Notes: generated from the letters alone by a model not told the origin. Positions 43,740-53,224 are shown, counted from the first letter of the stretch. The stretch: DNA of 64,000 nt from Rothia sp. P100 (GCF_023712425.1 NZ_JAMAYG010000004.1:1-64000); one strand, 5' to 3'. Numbers and translations are program-made.

Positions 43740-44497
43740 TGCTGCGCTGGAGCCTTGAGCACCCAACTGCCGGGCAGATAGTACTTGAGCGGGGTTCAGA
43801 CGCTGAGTTTTGCGCGCTTGACCCTGATTGGCCAGAGCAAGAACCTCAGGGCAAAGAAGAGAGCGAACCCAACGAATCGCGGGCGGGTGCTGGTCTTCGG
43901 GGGCGGGTACTGAGCTATTTGGCACGTCCCAGGCAAAGAGCGCGGGTACTGGTGAACGGTGAAGTAGTGGGCAGATACTCCGGGACACCTGCCACTATTA
44001 ACCTGAAGAAAAATCTGGCCAGCGGTAAATTCTCTACACCCAAAACTGTGGCACCCAGCCAGCCCCAGCTGAGGCGGACAAAAAACTTTGTGGATGAGCT
44101 GCTCCTCGTTGCCTATAAGCACGGGGCTGAAGACGAATACATTGAGCTGGACGCACCACCCGGTAGCCGCGCTGAGGCATATCAGGCGACTTTGGACGTA
44201 AGCCCAGCCAAGAGAGCTTTGTTTCCCTTCTTGTTTGGCCTGGGGAAATCTGTCTGGTACATCGTGGGCCTGATTCTGGCGCCTCTGGTGGCGCGCATCA
44301 TCAAGTGGCTAGTGGGCCAGCTACCTGAGTTTAATGTGGCAGCGCCACAGATAGATCTGCCTGTGCCGGTTTTGCGGCTGCCCAGCCCTCCCGATATCGA
44401 TATCCCCGCGCCCCAGTGGAAGATTCCCTGGCCCGATATATCTCTGCCCACCCCGCCCGATTGGGTCTTCTTTCTGCTGGAGCACTCTAAGGCATGA
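43739..44497 (+). CDS. Hypothetical protein with Pro-rich C-terminal tail
   Basis: 252-aa protein of unknown family. The first 150 residues are soluble and partly basic, with no clear motif. One hydrophobic segment (about 165-185) is followed by a Pro-rich stretch (about 200-245), in which Pro alternates with Ile, Leu and Trp (for example LPVPVLRLPSPPDIDIPAP). Such a tail may span or lie in the cell wall. The start overlaps the preceding gene, and the stop overlaps a 44-codon reading frame (ATGA). Confidence 0.65.
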   Translation: MLRWSLEHPTAGQIVLERGSDAEFCALDPDWPEQEPQGKEESEPNESRAGAGLRGRVLSYLARPRQRARVLVNGEVVGRYSGTPATINLKKNLASGKFSTPKTVAPSQPQLRRTKNFVDELLLVAYKHGAEDEYIELDAPPGSRAEAYQATLDVSPAKRALFPFLFGLGKSVWYIVGLILAPLVARIIKWLVGQLPEFNVAAPQIDLPVPVLRLPSPPDIDIPAPQWKIPWPDISLPTPPDWVFFLLEHSKA

Positions 44498-44628
44498 GTG
44501 CCACTTGTCATTGCGTGCGGTGTGGCTGTCGCAGCGGTGCGGAACTCCAAGAAATCAAGACGCCGGAAGGCTCAGCTGCAGAGCCGTGCGGACGGCAGGC
44601 AAGACGTCCACCGCGACTAAAAATGTAA
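44494..44628 (+). CDS. Candidate small Cys-rich protein, translationally coupled
   Basis: A 44-codon frame begins with ATG inside the stop of the previous gene (ATGA). The product starts MSATCHCVRCGCRS, with four Cys in eight residues and one more Cys at position 32, and it ends in a basic Arg/Pro-rich tail. The stop coincides with the first base of a long inverted repeat. The coupling and Cys pattern suggest a metal-binding peptide, but the frame is short and could be chance. Confidence 0.4.
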   Translation: MSATCHCVRCGCRSGAELQEIKTPEGSAAEPCGRQARRPPRLKM

Positions 44629-44695
44629 TACTCCCGCACTTTCTCTCTTAAACCTGAGAAAAAATCCTGGTCAAAGAGAGAATGTGCGGGGGTAT
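44628..44695. repeat. Long inverted repeat (22-bp arms)
   Basis: The arms 44628-44649 and 44674-44695 match at 20 of 22 positions (one mismatch is G-U in RNA) around a 24-base loop. It lies between converging genes, and neither strand has a clear T-run after the stem. It may be a bidirectional terminator or a remnant of a small mobile repeat. Confidence 0.75.
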
Positions 44696-44710
44696 GTGTA
44701 TGGCAGAACT

Positions 44711-44893
44711 TTAGCGCCCGAAAAGACGGGTAAAGAACCCGCCGGAGGGCTGGGCGGCGGCCTTTTCAGCGTCGGTGTGCTTGCCGTTGCACCACTGGCT
44801 AGTGGGTACGGACGCCTTGACGGTGGCGATGTGCTGGCCGCAGCCAGTCCAAGTGGTTTTTGAGCAGACTTTACAGGTGGTGGGGCGACACAT
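44711..44893 (-). CDS. Small conserved Cys-rich protein
   Basis: 60-aa protein beginning MCRPTTCKVCSKTTWTGCGQHI with six Cys in all, resembling small actinobacterial proteins of unknown function that probably bind zinc. The start ATG 44893 has AAGGAG upstream on the minus strand. It diverges from the CoA-disulfide reductase gene and shares with it a CsoR/CstR-like operator. Confidence 0.8.
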   Translation of the reverse strand: MCRPTTCKVCSKTTWTGCGQHIATVKASVPTSQWCNGKHTDAEKAAAQPSGGFFTRLFGR

Positions 44894-44931
44894 GGGTTTC
44901 TCCTTAGATGTGATGGTCTAGTTATCAAAAT

Positions 44932-44953
44932 ATTATACCCCCCGGGGTATAAT
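44932..44953. promoter_or_regulatory. CsoR/CstR-like operator in a divergent promoter
   Basis: ATTATACCCC and GGGGTATAAT are perfect 10-bp arms separated by CC. The G/C tract flanked by ATA/TAT is the form bound by CsoR-family repressors, including the persulfide sensor CstR. Each arm contains TATAAT on one strand, so the operator overlaps -10 elements for both genes. No CsoR-family gene is in this window. Confidence 0.78.
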
Positions 44954-45034
44954 GGCAAGGAAGGTTTAAGTTGCTGCTGGTTCACCTCGGTTAAAGAACG
45001 GGCGTTCCTCGTAGCGTTAGTGAAAGGTTGAATA

Positions 45035-46671
45035 ATGAACCAGGCTCAGAAAACCGTTGTCATTGTTGGAGGCGTGGCAGGCGGTATGTCTGCTGCCACC
45101 CGCTTGCGCCGTCATGATGAATCAATGCGCATCATCGTGCTGGAGAAAAGTGGCTCCGTGAGTTTTGCCAACTGCGGCCTGCCCTATTATCTGGGTGGCG
45201 TGATTGAGGAGCGAGACAGCTTACTCTTGCAAACTCCTGAATCGCTGGCGTAGCGTTTCGAGCTCGATGTGCGCGTAAATAGTGAGGTTTTGTCCATCGA
45301 TAGGGCTGCTCAAGCCATCGACGTCAAAATCGCTGCCGGTACTGAAACTCTGAATTATGACGAGCTTATTCTCTCGCCGGGTGCTACCCCCTTTGTGCCT
45401 CCCCTGCCTGGGGTCGAGCAGGCTTTGACGCTGCGAACGGTGGAAGATGTTGACGCCATTATGGCGCGCACTCATGAGTTGCCCTCCGGTGCATCTGTTG
45501 CTGTGGTGGGCGGTGGTTTTGTGGGTCTTGAGGTTGCAGAAAACCTCTCTCATCGAGGCTTCCACGTTTCTCTGGTGGAAGCTGCACCCCAGGTGATGGC
45601 GCCGCTTGATACCGAGATTGCGGCGTTGGTTCACCGCGCCCTCCGTGATGGTGGCGTCGACCTTTACCTAGGTGAGGCTCTTGCGGAAATTCGCCAGAGC
45701 AAGATCAAACTTGCCAGCGGCAGTGAAGTGCCTGCTGATATGGTCATCCTTGCTATTGGTGTGCGCCCCGATTCCCGCCTGGCGGCAGGTGCTGGTCTTG
45801 CCCTTTCAGAGAGGGGCGGAATTCTAGTCGATGAGCACATGCGTACCAGCGATCCTCATATCTATGCGGTGGGGGATGCTGTGGAAAAGCGGGACGCTCT
45901 GAGCGGCCAGGGGTGCTGGTTGCCTTGGCGAATACTGCCAACCTGCAAAAGCGTCTGGTGGCAGATGTAATTGCAGGCCGGCCTGTTGCTCAGCGCCCGG
46001 TGCGCGGCACCTCGATTCTGGGGCTTTTTGGGATGACGGCTGCGAGTGTCGGCTGGAACGAGCGCCGCCTCAAGCAAGAGGGTAGGGATTACCGCGCAAT
46101 TCATACCCACCCCTCAGATCATGCTGGCTACTACCCGGGTGCTTCGGGGATGTCTCTGAAGCTGCTTGTTGATTCAGCTACCGATGAAATACTGGGTGCC
46201 CAGGGAGTCGGGGAGTCAGGCGTCGATAAAAGAATCGACGTCATTGCCACCGCAATGGCCGGTGGCTTGAGGGCTTCCGATTTAGCAGAGCTGGAGCTCG
46301 CTTACTCGCCCCAGTTTGGCTCGGCTAAAGACCCGGTTAATATGCTGGGCTATATTAATCGCAATATTCGGGATGGGTTAGTTCAAACGGTTCAATTCCA
46401 TGAGTTACAGGATGAGCTGGACGCCGGTGCTCTGCTGGTTGACGTACGAACTCCTGGTGAATTTACCCATTCACCCATCCCCGGTGCTGTCAATATCGAG
46501 CTTGATGCTCTGCGGGAGCGCCTGGGCGAGCTGGAAATTGACCGCCCCATCATCGTTCATTGTCAGGTTGGTTTGCGCGGTTATTTAGCTGCGCGCATTT
46601 TGAACCAGCATGGATATCAAGTGAGGAATCTTGATGGAGGGTGGAAAACCTGGAATTCCGCCCAACAGTAA
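45035..46671 (+). pseudogene. CoA-disulfide reductase with rhodanese domain, broken
   Basis: The sequence encodes a flavin pyridine nucleotide-disulfide reductase (VIVGGVAGGMSAATRLRR, active Cys47 in FANCGLPYY, second dinucleotide site VAVVGGGFVGLEVAE) followed by a C-terminal rhodanese domain with active Cys in IVHCQVGLRGY. The frame is interrupted twice. An in-frame TAG lies after residue 72 (SLA-stop-RFELDV), where CAG for Gln is expected. A frameshift lies at GGGG 45910-45913, where one extra G would restore VLVALANTANLQ. The intact protein would reduce CoA disulfide or persulfide. The GGGG shift could be a sequencing error; the TAG is less easily explained so. Confidence 0.85.
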
Positions 46672-46701
46672 TTATTAGTTTCTATTGAGCTGCGCAAAAA
46701 A

Positions 46702-46722
46702 GTTGAGCGTATTTCACTCAAG
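46702..46722. promoter_or_regulatory. HAIR operator 1 (HspR-binding)
   Basis: GTTGAGC, 7 bases, ACTCAAG closely matches the HspR-associated inverted repeat CTTGAGT-N7-ACTCAAG. It lies immediately upstream of the dnaK promoter. Confidence 0.92.
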
Positions 46723-46726
46723 TCTG

Positions 46727-46755
46727 TTGACAGAGTTGCCAAAAGGGTGCAAACT
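46727..46755 (+). promoter_or_regulatory. dnaK operon promoter
   Basis: TTGACA (46727-46732), a 17-base spacer, and CAAACT (46750-46755). It lies between the two HAIR elements, so HspR bound to both would block it. Confidence 0.75.
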
Positions 46756-46773
46756 GTTAACCAAGACATCTGA

Positions 46774-46794
46774 GTTGAGTGAAAGGCGCTCAAC
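46774..46794. promoter_or_regulatory. HAIR operator 2 (HspR-binding)
   Basis: GTTGAGT, 7 bases, GCTCAAC is a second HspR-type inverted repeat, just downstream of the expected transcription start. Confidence 0.9.
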
Positions 46795-46845
46795 TTCGAA
46801 GATGTCACCAGTGTAAATATCAAACCAATACAAGGAGTAAATCTC

Positions 46846-48693
46846 ATGGCACGTGCAGTAGGCATTGACCTCGGTACCACCAACTCAGTTGTAGCAGTAC
46901 TCGAAGGTGGCGAGCCCACCGTTATCGCCAACGCCGAAGGCGCCCGCACCACCCCCTCCGTCGTAGCATTCAGCAAGGACGGCGAGGTTCTAGTAGGCGA
47001 GGTAGCAAAGCGTCAGGCAGTCACCAACGTTGACCGCACCATCGCGTCCGTCAAGCGTCACATGGGCACCAGCTGGTCCCAGGACATCGACGGTAAGGCG
47101 TACACCGCTCAGGAAATCTCAGCTCGTATCCTCATGAAGCTCAAGGGCGACGCTGAAGCCTACCTGAACGACACCGTCACCGACGCTGTGATCACCGTTC
47201 CCGCATACTTCAACGACGCTGAGCGTCAGGCAACCAAGGAAGCCGGCGAAATCGCAGGTCTTAACGTCCTGCGTATCGTCAACGAGCCCACCGCAGCAGC
47301 TCTGGCTTATGGCCTGGACAAGGGCAATGAAGACGAACTGATTCTAGTCTTCGACCTCGGCGGCGGTACCTTCGACGTTTCCCTGCTCGAAGTGGGTAAA
47401 GATGAAGACGGCTTCTCCACCATCCAGGTTCGTGCAACCTCCGGTGACAACCGTCTGGGTGGCGACGACTGGGATCAGCGCATCGTTGACTTCCTGCTAG
47501 AGCAGGTCAAGTCCAAGACCGGTGCTGACCTGTCCAAGGACAAGATCGCTCTGCAGCGTCTGCGCGAAGCAGCTGAGCAGGCTAAGAAGGAGCTCTCTTC
47601 AGCTACCTCAACCAACATCTCCCTGCAGTACCTCTCCGTTACCGCAGAGGGCCCCATCCACCTAGATGAGAAGCTGACCCGCGCTAAGTTCCAGGACATG
47701 ACCTCAGATCTGATGGAGCGCACCAAGAAGCCCTTCAAGGACGTTATCTCAGAAGCCGGCGTATCCGTCTCAGAGATCGCTCACATCGTTCTGGTCGGTG
47801 GCTCAACCCGTATGCCCGCTGTCACCGAGGTTGTCAAGGAGCTCTCCGGTGGCCGCGAGCCCAACAAGGGCGTCAACCCCGATGAGGTCGTCGCTATGGG
47901 TGCAGCCCTGCAGGCAGGTGTCCTGAAGGGTGAGCGCAAGGATGTTCTGCTGATCGACGTTACCCCCCTCTCCCTCGGTATTGAGACCAAGGGCGGCGTC
48001 ATGACCAAGCTGATCGAGCGCAACACCGCGATCCCCACCAAGCGCAGTGAAACCTTCACTACCGCTGAAGACAACCAGCCTTCAGTGTCTATCCAGGTCT
48101 TCCAAGGCGAGCGTGAGTTCACCCGCGACAACAAGAACCTGGGCACCTTCGAGCTGACCGGCATCGCCCCTGCACCCCGCGGTATGCCCCAAATTGAGGT
48201 CACCTTCGACATCGACGCCAACGGTATCGTGCACGTATCCGCAAAGGACAAGGGCACCGGCACCGAGCAGTCCATGACCATCACCGGTGGCTCATCACTC
48301 TCCAAGGAAGACATTGATCGCATGGTCAAGGACGCCGAAGCACACGCTGAGCAGGACAAGGCACGCCGCGAGGCAGCCGAGACCCGCAATGCAGCTGAGA
48401 ACTCCGCTTACTCCATCGAGAAACTCATCAAGGAAAACGATGAGAAGCTACCCGAGGATGTCAAGACTGAGGTTCAGGCTGACGTGGACGCCGTCAAGGC
48501 AGCCCTTGAAGGTGAAGACGATGACGCTGTCAAGGCAGCATTCGAGAAGCTACAGGCTTCACAGACCAAGCTGGGCGAAGCACTCTACGCCCAGGCACAG
48601 GCTGACGCAGCTAACGCTGACGCCGGTGCACCCAAGGCTGATGAAGACGATGTTGTAGACGCCGAAGTTATCGACGAAGACGAAAAGAAGTAA
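46846..48693 (+). CDS. dnaK: Molecular chaperone DnaK (Hsp70)
   Basis: 615-aa Hsp70. The phosphate 1 motif GIDLGTTNS is at the N-terminus, phosphate 2 is [14 protein letters not shown], the adenosine motif is [13 protein letters not shown], and a linker like [13 protein letters not shown] leads into the substrate domain. The C-terminus is acidic and ends [11 protein letters not shown]. It refolds proteins with GrpE and DnaJ encoded next. The start ATG 46846 has AAGGAG upstream. Confidence 0.98.
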   Translation: MARAVGIDLGTTNSVVAVLEGGEPTVIANAEGARTTPSVVAFSKDGEVLVGEVAKRQAVTNVDRTIASVKRHMGTSWSQDIDGKAYTAQEISARILMKLKGDAEAYLNDTVTDAVITVPAYFNDAERQATKEAGEIAGLNVLRIVNEPTAAALAYGLDKGNEDELILVFDLGGGTFDVSLLEVGKDEDGFSTIQVRATSGDNRLGGDDWDQRIVDFLLEQVKSKTGADLSKDKIALQRLREAAEQAKKELSSATSTNISLQYLSVTAEGPIHLDEKLTRAKFQDMTSDLMERTKKPFKDVISEAGVSVSEIAHIVLVGGSTRMPAVTEVVKELSGGREPNKGVNPDEVVAMGAALQAGVLKGERKDVLLIDVTPLSLGIETKGGVMTKLIERNTAIPTKRSETFTTAEDNQPSVSIQVFQGEREFTRDNKNLGTFELTGIAPAPRGMPQIEVTFDIDANGIVHVSAKDKGTGTEQSMTITGGSSLSKEDIDRMVKDAEAHAEQDKARREAAETRNAAENSAYSIEKLIKENDEKLPEDVKTEVQADVDAVKAALEGEDDDAVKAAFEKLQASQTKLGEALYAQAQADAANADAGAPKADEDDVVDAEVIDEDEKK

Positions 48694-48695
48694 CC

Positions 48696-49280
48696 ATGTC
48701 TGAGAACACCAACGAGCCCCAGGGCCAAGAAGCCGATTCGCTGGAGGAGGCCTTCAGCGCCCCCGCCGCTGACGGTCACCCTGAAGCGACCGAGGGTGTC
48801 ACCGACGAGGCCGCTACACCGGGTGAAACCGGTGTAGCCGCCGAGGCGGGCGAGACTGCAGATGCTGCCCTGGCAGCTGAACGTCTCGAAGACCTGCGCC
48901 GCCTTCAGGCTGAGTTCACCAACTACAAGAACCGCACCGCCAAGGAAAAAGAGCAGCTGCGCAACTTCGTGATTGGCGATGTCATTGCCTCTTTGCTGCC
49001 GGTCTTTGACGACATTGACGCGGCCCGCACCCACGGTGACCTGGAAGATGGACCCTTCGCCGCAATTGCCAAGAAACTGGATGAAACCCTCACCAAGCAG
49101 GGTCTGATCCGCTTCGGCGAAGTCGGCGACGCCTTCGATCCCCAGGTGCACGAGGCAGTGCTGCAGCAGCCCACCGGCGAGGTGGAACCCGACCATGTAT
49201 CCATGGTTCTGCGCTACGGCTACAAGGTCAACGACCGCGTCGTCCGCACCGCGCAGGTAGCGGTAGCAGTCGCTGAATAA
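48696..49280 (+). CDS. grpE: Nucleotide exchange factor GrpE
   Basis: 194-aa GrpE. An acidic, disordered N-terminus (about 1-60) is followed by the coiled coil (LEDLRRLQAEFTNYKNRTAKE) and the C-terminal beta domain (HEAVLQQPTGEVEPDHVSMV). It stimulates ADP release from DnaK. It starts two bases after the dnaK stop. Confidence 0.96.
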   Translation: MSENTNEPQGQEADSLEEAFSAPAADGHPEATEGVTDEAATPGETGVAAEAGETADAALAAERLEDLRRLQAEFTNYKNRTAKEKEQLRNFVIGDVIASLLPVFDDIDAARTHGDLEDGPFAAIAKKLDETLTKQGLIRFGEVGDAFDPQVHEAVLQQPTGEVEPDHVSMVLRYGYKVNDRVVRTAQVAVAVAE

Positions 49281-49390
49281 GGCAGACTAAAACCACGGTG
49301 GGCGGGCACATCATGTGCCCGCCCACAGCCCTAACTGGGCAGCAAAAAACTTTTTCTAAACGATTACCGTCTACCCGGAAGGAGACGCAC

Positions 49391-50410
49391 ATGGCTAGTG
49401 AAAATTGGCTGAACACAGATTTTTATAAGGTATTGGGCGTCTCTGAAACCGCCTCAGATGCAGACATTAAAAAGGCCTACCGCAAGCTAGCGCGTAAGTA
49501 CCACCCCGACCAGAACCCCGGCGATGCTGCGGCTGAAAAGAAGTTCAAAGAGATTTCAGAAGCCAACGACGTGCTCTCGGATAAGAAGCAGCGCGAAGAA
49601 TACGACCAGGTCCGTAAATACGGGGCTGCCGGTTTCGGCGGCGGCTTCCCGGGCGGTGCCGGTGGGTTCCCCGGAGGAGGGTTCCCCGGTGGGGCAGGCA
49701 ACTTTAGCTACAGCACCGGTGGTGGCTCCCAGGGCATCAACATTGAGGATCTGTTGGGCGGAATGTTTGGCGGCGGTATGGGCGGTAGCTCATCCCGCGG
49801 TGGCTTCTCCGGTGGTATGGGTGGAGGGTTCCCCGGCGGTTCCGGTGCCTTCCAGCAGTCCGCGCCTAAGGGTGAAGACGCCACCACTAGTGCCCGCATC
49901 AGCCTCAAGCAAGCCTACGAAGGCGCCGAAGTTAGCGTTTTCCGCCCCGGCGGTTCCCAGACCACAGCCCGTCTACCCCAGGGCGTCAAGGACGGGCAAA
50001 AGGTGCGTTTGCGCGGAAAGGGGCACCCCGGTCCTGGCGGCGCTGGCGACTTGCTGGTGACCGTGCGCGTGGACGCGCACCCTATTTTTGAGCGTGAGGA
50101 CGATAACGTGCTGGTGCGTGTTCCCGTCACACTGGAAGAAGCTGTTAACGGCACCATTCTTGAGGTGCCCACCTTAGACGGCAAGAGCGTTAGGCTCCGC
50201 CTACCCGCAGGTTCACCCACTGGCCGTAAGCTGCGAGCCAAGGGTCGCGGCTTCGTGACCAAGAAGGGAACCGGGGATATGCTGGTGATACCCGAGGTGC
50301 AGATACCCACCGACCTGACGGACGAGGCGCAGGCAGCTCTATCCCGTTTCCTAGAGCTGGCACCCCAAGGTAACCCGCGCGAAGAGCTCTTCAAGAAAGC
50401 CGGTGTGTAA
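49391..50410 (+). CDS. dnaJ: DnaJ-type co-chaperone without zinc-finger domain
   Basis: 339-aa J-protein. The J domain has HPD at 38-40, followed by a Gly/Phe-rich region (about 78-150) and the two C-terminal substrate-binding domains (about 165-330). The CxxCxGxG zinc-finger repeats of classical DnaJ are absent and the protein has no Cys, so it resembles CbpA/type II J-proteins. ATG 49391 has AAGGAGA upstream; the longer frame from 49298 is rejected. It lies in the dnaK operon, 110 bases after grpE. Confidence 0.94.
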   Translation: MASENWLNTDFYKVLGVSETASDADIKKAYRKLARKYHPDQNPGDAAAEKKFKEISEANDVLSDKKQREEYDQVRKYGAAGFGGGFPGGAGGFPGGGFPGGAGNFSYSTGGGSQGINIEDLLGGMFGGGMGGSSSRGGFSGGMGGGFPGGSGAFQQSAPKGEDATTSARISLKQAYEGAEVSVFRPGGSQTTARLPQGVKDGQKVRLRGKGHPGPGGAGDLLVTVRVDAHPIFEREDDNVLVRVPVTLEEAVNGTILEVPTLDGKSVRLRLPAGSPTGRKLRAKGRGFVTKKGTGDMLVIPEVQIPTDLTDEAQAALSRFLELAPQGNPREELFKKAGV

Positions 50411-50412
50411 CC

Positions 50413-50847
50413 ATGGCCTTGGAATCAGACCGACCGGTCTTCGTCATCTCGGTGGCGGCCGAGCTGGCAGGTATGCACCCGCAGACCCTGCGCCAGTACG
50501 ACCGCCTGGGCCTGGTTCAACCCTCCCGCGCCCCGGGTAAGGCCCGCCGCTACTCTGAGCGGGATGTGCAGAAGCTCCAAGAAATCCAGGAGCTCTCACA
50601 GTCTGGTGTGTCTCTAGAAGGCATCAAACGGGTCATTGATCTTGAGCACCAGGTAGAAGCTCTTAAGGCTCGCAATGCTGAGCTTCTACGAGAGAACGAG
50701 GCCCTGATACACCGCTTGCACGACGGATCACGCGTTTTTGCTGCCGGGGCGTCGGGCGATATCGTGCACTTGGCACGCGGTAAGCGGCCTGTTGCCCGGC
50801 CGCGATCCCAAGCTGTGGTGCTCTACCGCCCTAAGACCGGTAAATAA
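50413..50847 (+). CDS. hspR: Heat-shock repressor HspR
   Basis: 144-aa MerR-family regulator. The helix-turn-helix (VAAELAGMHPQTLRQYDRLGLV) is the HspR form, and a coiled-coil follows (LEHQVEALKARNAELL). It represses this operon through the HAIR sites at 46702 and 46774, with DnaK as co-repressor in the known actinobacterial model. It starts two bases after the dnaJ stop, and a terminator follows. Confidence 0.96.
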   Translation: MALESDRPVFVISVAAELAGMHPQTLRQYDRLGLVQPSRAPGKARRYSERDVQKLQEIQELSQSGVSLEGIKRVIDLEHQVEALKARNAELLRENEALIHRLHDGSRVFAAGASGDIVHLARGKRPVARPRSQAVVLYRPKTGK

Positions 50848-50850
50848 TAA

Positions 50851-50895
50851 AAAAGCCCCTTTCAGGTTGTTAATGACTACCTGAAAGGGGCTTTT
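50851..50895 (+). terminator. Terminator of the dnaK operon
   Basis: AAAAGCCCCTTTCAGGT (50851-50867) pairs perfectly with ACCTGAAAGGGGCTTTT (50879-50895), a 17-bp stem with A and T tracts, able to act on both strands. Confidence 0.95.
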
Positions 50896-51030
50896 GTTGT
50901 TCTAGGTATTGCATCACCCAGCGGCCTGAAATGCGCGTTGTGCTGGCTTGTATTGCCTCTTGTGCCTTTTACCGCGCCGTGAGATACTTTCTTTGTAAAA
51001 TATTTTATCATCGGATGAAAGGTGAAAATC

Positions 51031-52134
51031 GTGACCTCACACCTCACCGCTGACGACATCACTACGTCAACAAGCCTCCGCGATCGCCTACCCTCGGTTA
51101 CCGACATGGACGTCCAGTTCGGTCTGGATACCTTCGGCGACTCTACCCAAGATCTAGAGGGCAAGTCGCTACATCAGGCGCAGGTAATCCGCAACGTCGT
51201 GGAACAGGCAAAGCTGGCTGACCGCGTGGGTATTGACTTCTTCGGTGTTGGTGAGCATCACCGCCCTGACTATGCCGTGTCAGCCCCCGACGCCGTCCTA
51301 GCAGGCATTGCCACGGTGACCGAGCGCATCCATCTGGGTTCAGCCGTGACCGTACTCAGTTCCGATGACCCCATTCGCGTCTACCAGCGCTTCGCTACCA
51401 TCGACGCCATGAGCAAGGGCCGCGCTGAAGTGGTTCTGGGGCGCGGCTCCTTCACCGAGTCCTTCCCGCTTTTTGGCTACAGGATGGAGGACTACAACCA
51501 GCTCTTCGCTGAGAAGCTCGAACTCTTCTCGCGCGTTGTCACCGAGCAACCCGTCAACTGGAACCCCGGAAACCGCACCCCGCTGGTCAACCAGGAAATC
51601 TACCCCAAGACTGAAAACGGCCTTGCACAGTGGATCGCCGTGGGCGGCAGCCCCGAGTCCGTGGCGCGAGCCGCCCAGTACAAGATGCCACTGATGCTTG
51701 CCATCATCGGAGGACCTGCAGAGCGTTTCAAGCCCTTCGTGGACCTCTACCACCGGGCCAATGCGCAGCTGGGCAACACTAATCTGCCTATTGCCGTCCA
51801 TTCACCCGGCCACGTTGCAGATACTGATCAAGAAGCCAAGGCGCAACTGCGCCAGCACTGGATCACCAACCGTAACAGGATTGGCGCCGAACGCGGTTGG
51901 GGCCCCTCCAGCGCCGCCGAGTTCAACAACGAAATTACTCACGGCTCCCTCTATGTCGGGTCACCCGAGACGGTAGCGCAGAAGATTGCCGCTACCGTCA
52001 AGACCCTGGGTATTCAGCGTTTTGACCTCAAGTACTCTAATGGTCCCCTGCCTCACGAGTACTCCATGCGCTCTATTGAGCTCTACGGTACGCAGGTGAT
52101 TCCTCGCGTACGTGAGCTGCTGGCTAAGGGCTAA
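51031..52134 (+). CDS. LLM-class flavin-dependent oxidoreductase
   Basis: 367-aa luciferase-like monooxygenase family protein. It shows LADRVGIDFFGVGEHH, the HLGSAVTVLSSDDP region and GRGSFTESFPLFG, the common pattern of putative FMN-dependent alkanal monooxygenases. No flavin reductase partner is next to it and the substrate is unknown. GTG 51031 with GAAAGG at 51017-51022 is chosen; GTG 51022 is also in frame. Confidence 0.86.
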   Translation: MTSHLTADDITTSTSLRDRLPSVTDMDVQFGLDTFGDSTQDLEGKSLHQAQVIRNVVEQAKLADRVGIDFFGVGEHHRPDYAVSAPDAVLAGIATVTERIHLGSAVTVLSSDDPIRVYQRFATIDAMSKGRAEVVLGRGSFTESFPLFGYRMEDYNQLFAEKLELFSRVVTEQPVNWNPGNRTPLVNQEIYPKTENGLAQWIAVGGSPESVARAAQYKMPLMLAIIGGPAERFKPFVDLYHRANAQLGNTNLPIAVHSPGHVADTDQEAKAQLRQHWITNRNRIGAERGWGPSSAAEFNNEITHGSLYVGSPETVAQKIAATVKTLGIQRFDLKYSNGPLPHEYSMRSIELYGTQVIPRVRELLAKG

Positions 52135-52165
52135 AGCGCCCCGGTTGAAAGATTGAAAATGTAGT

Positions 52166-52195
52166 GAGAGCCGGGTTCATCCCGGCTCTCTTTCG
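52166..52195 (+). terminator. Terminator after the LLM oxidoreductase gene
   Basis: GAGAGCCGGG (52166-52175) pairs perfectly with CCCGGCTCTC (52181-52190) around TTCAT, followed by TTTCGTT. Confidence 0.9.
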
Positions 52196-52266
52196 TTGAA
52201 TAATCGCTACTCATTCAGAAATATGCTGCATTAGTACCGCTGGCAGGGGCCATGTGAACAAATCGT

Positions 52267-53085
52267 TTAGTTGCGAATATAGGTGAGGTCGTGGGCACGA
52301 CGCCCTGCGTCGCCTGCCTTGCGCTCAAAGCTGGTCAGGGTGCGTCCTTCCCAGCGCGGCGCCCAACCGCCAATGGGGTCTTCATCGGTGATACCTTCAC
52401 CAGCGTGAGCGTTGGTGAAGTCGGGGTGAGCATCCAGAACTTCGCGCATCACCAGAGCGTATTCCTCCCAGTCGGTAGCCAGGCGCCAGATTCCTCCGGG
52501 TTTGAGAACTCGGGCAATCTTATCTGCAAAGCCAGGGGAGACCAGGCGACGCTTGTGGTGGCGTGCCTTGTGCCAAGGGTCCGGGAAAAAGACCCAAACC
52601 TCATCCACTGAGTTCTCGGGTAGCAGGTGATCTAGCAGCTCGGGGGCGTTCGCCTGGGCAACCCGCACATTTTCCACCCCTGCCTGACTCATCTTCAGTA
52701 GCAGGTCAGCGATACCCGGGGTGTAGACCTCAACCGCCAGGAAGTCATTCTCAGGTACCTGCGCAGCACGGTGCACAACAGCCTCACCCAGACCAGAACC
52801 AATTTCAAGCACGAGGGGAGCGGTCCGACCGTAAAGTTTCTCCTGGTCAAAAACAGCGCCCTCGGCTACCGAGGTATCACCGATAGCGCGAGGTAAATCC
52901 AGCACGTGGCTGGGGGCGTAGGCGGCCCAGGCCTTCTGGCGGCGGGCGGTCAGGCGATCACCGCGGCGCACAAAAGAGTAAGGCTGGCGATGAAAAATCT
53001 CGGGTGCCGGTGCGTGGATGTCCTCGCCGGCAGCTACGCGCTGCGCCTTATCCTCTAGATCGGCTTTCTGCTTGTTGGTTTCCAT
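52267..53085 (-). CDS. trmB: tRNA (guanine-N7-)-methyltransferase TrmB
   Basis: 272-aa enzyme that makes m7G46 in tRNA. The SAM site is LEIGSGLGEAV, and the family-specific FFPDPWHKARHHKRR motif with the catalytic Asp is intact. An N-terminal extension of about 90 residues precedes the fold, longer than in E. coli but usual in this group. It is a single gene on the minus strand. Confidence 0.95.
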   Translation of the reverse strand: METNKQKADLEDKAQRVAAGEDIHAPAPEIFHRQPYSFVRRGDRLTARRQKAWAAYAPSHVLDLPRAIGDTSVAEGAVFDQEKLYGRTAPLVLEIGSGLGEAVVHRAAQVPENDFLAVEVYTPGIADLLLKMSQAGVENVRVAQANAPELLDHLLPENSVDEVWVFFPDPWHKARHHKRRLVSPGFADKIARVLKPGGIWRLATDWEEYALVMREVLDAHPDFTNAHAGEGITDEDPIGGWAPRWEGRTLTSFERKAGDAGRRAHDLTYIRN

Positions 53086-53224
53086 GACTCTCCCTGAGGT
53101 CTCGTGCGCCGGCAGTCACCGGTGCGATGGGCAGGGGCACGGAAAACCTAAGTGCACACCTGCGCCCCGGGTGGGGCAGCTACCAGTTTACCGGGGAAAG
53201 TGCGCATGCAAGTTGGCGTCAATT

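Noticed and set aside
47781-48389. 202-aa minus-strand frame within dnaK
   Set aside because: It is opposite a highly conserved gene with strong codon constraint, a common source of false long frames.
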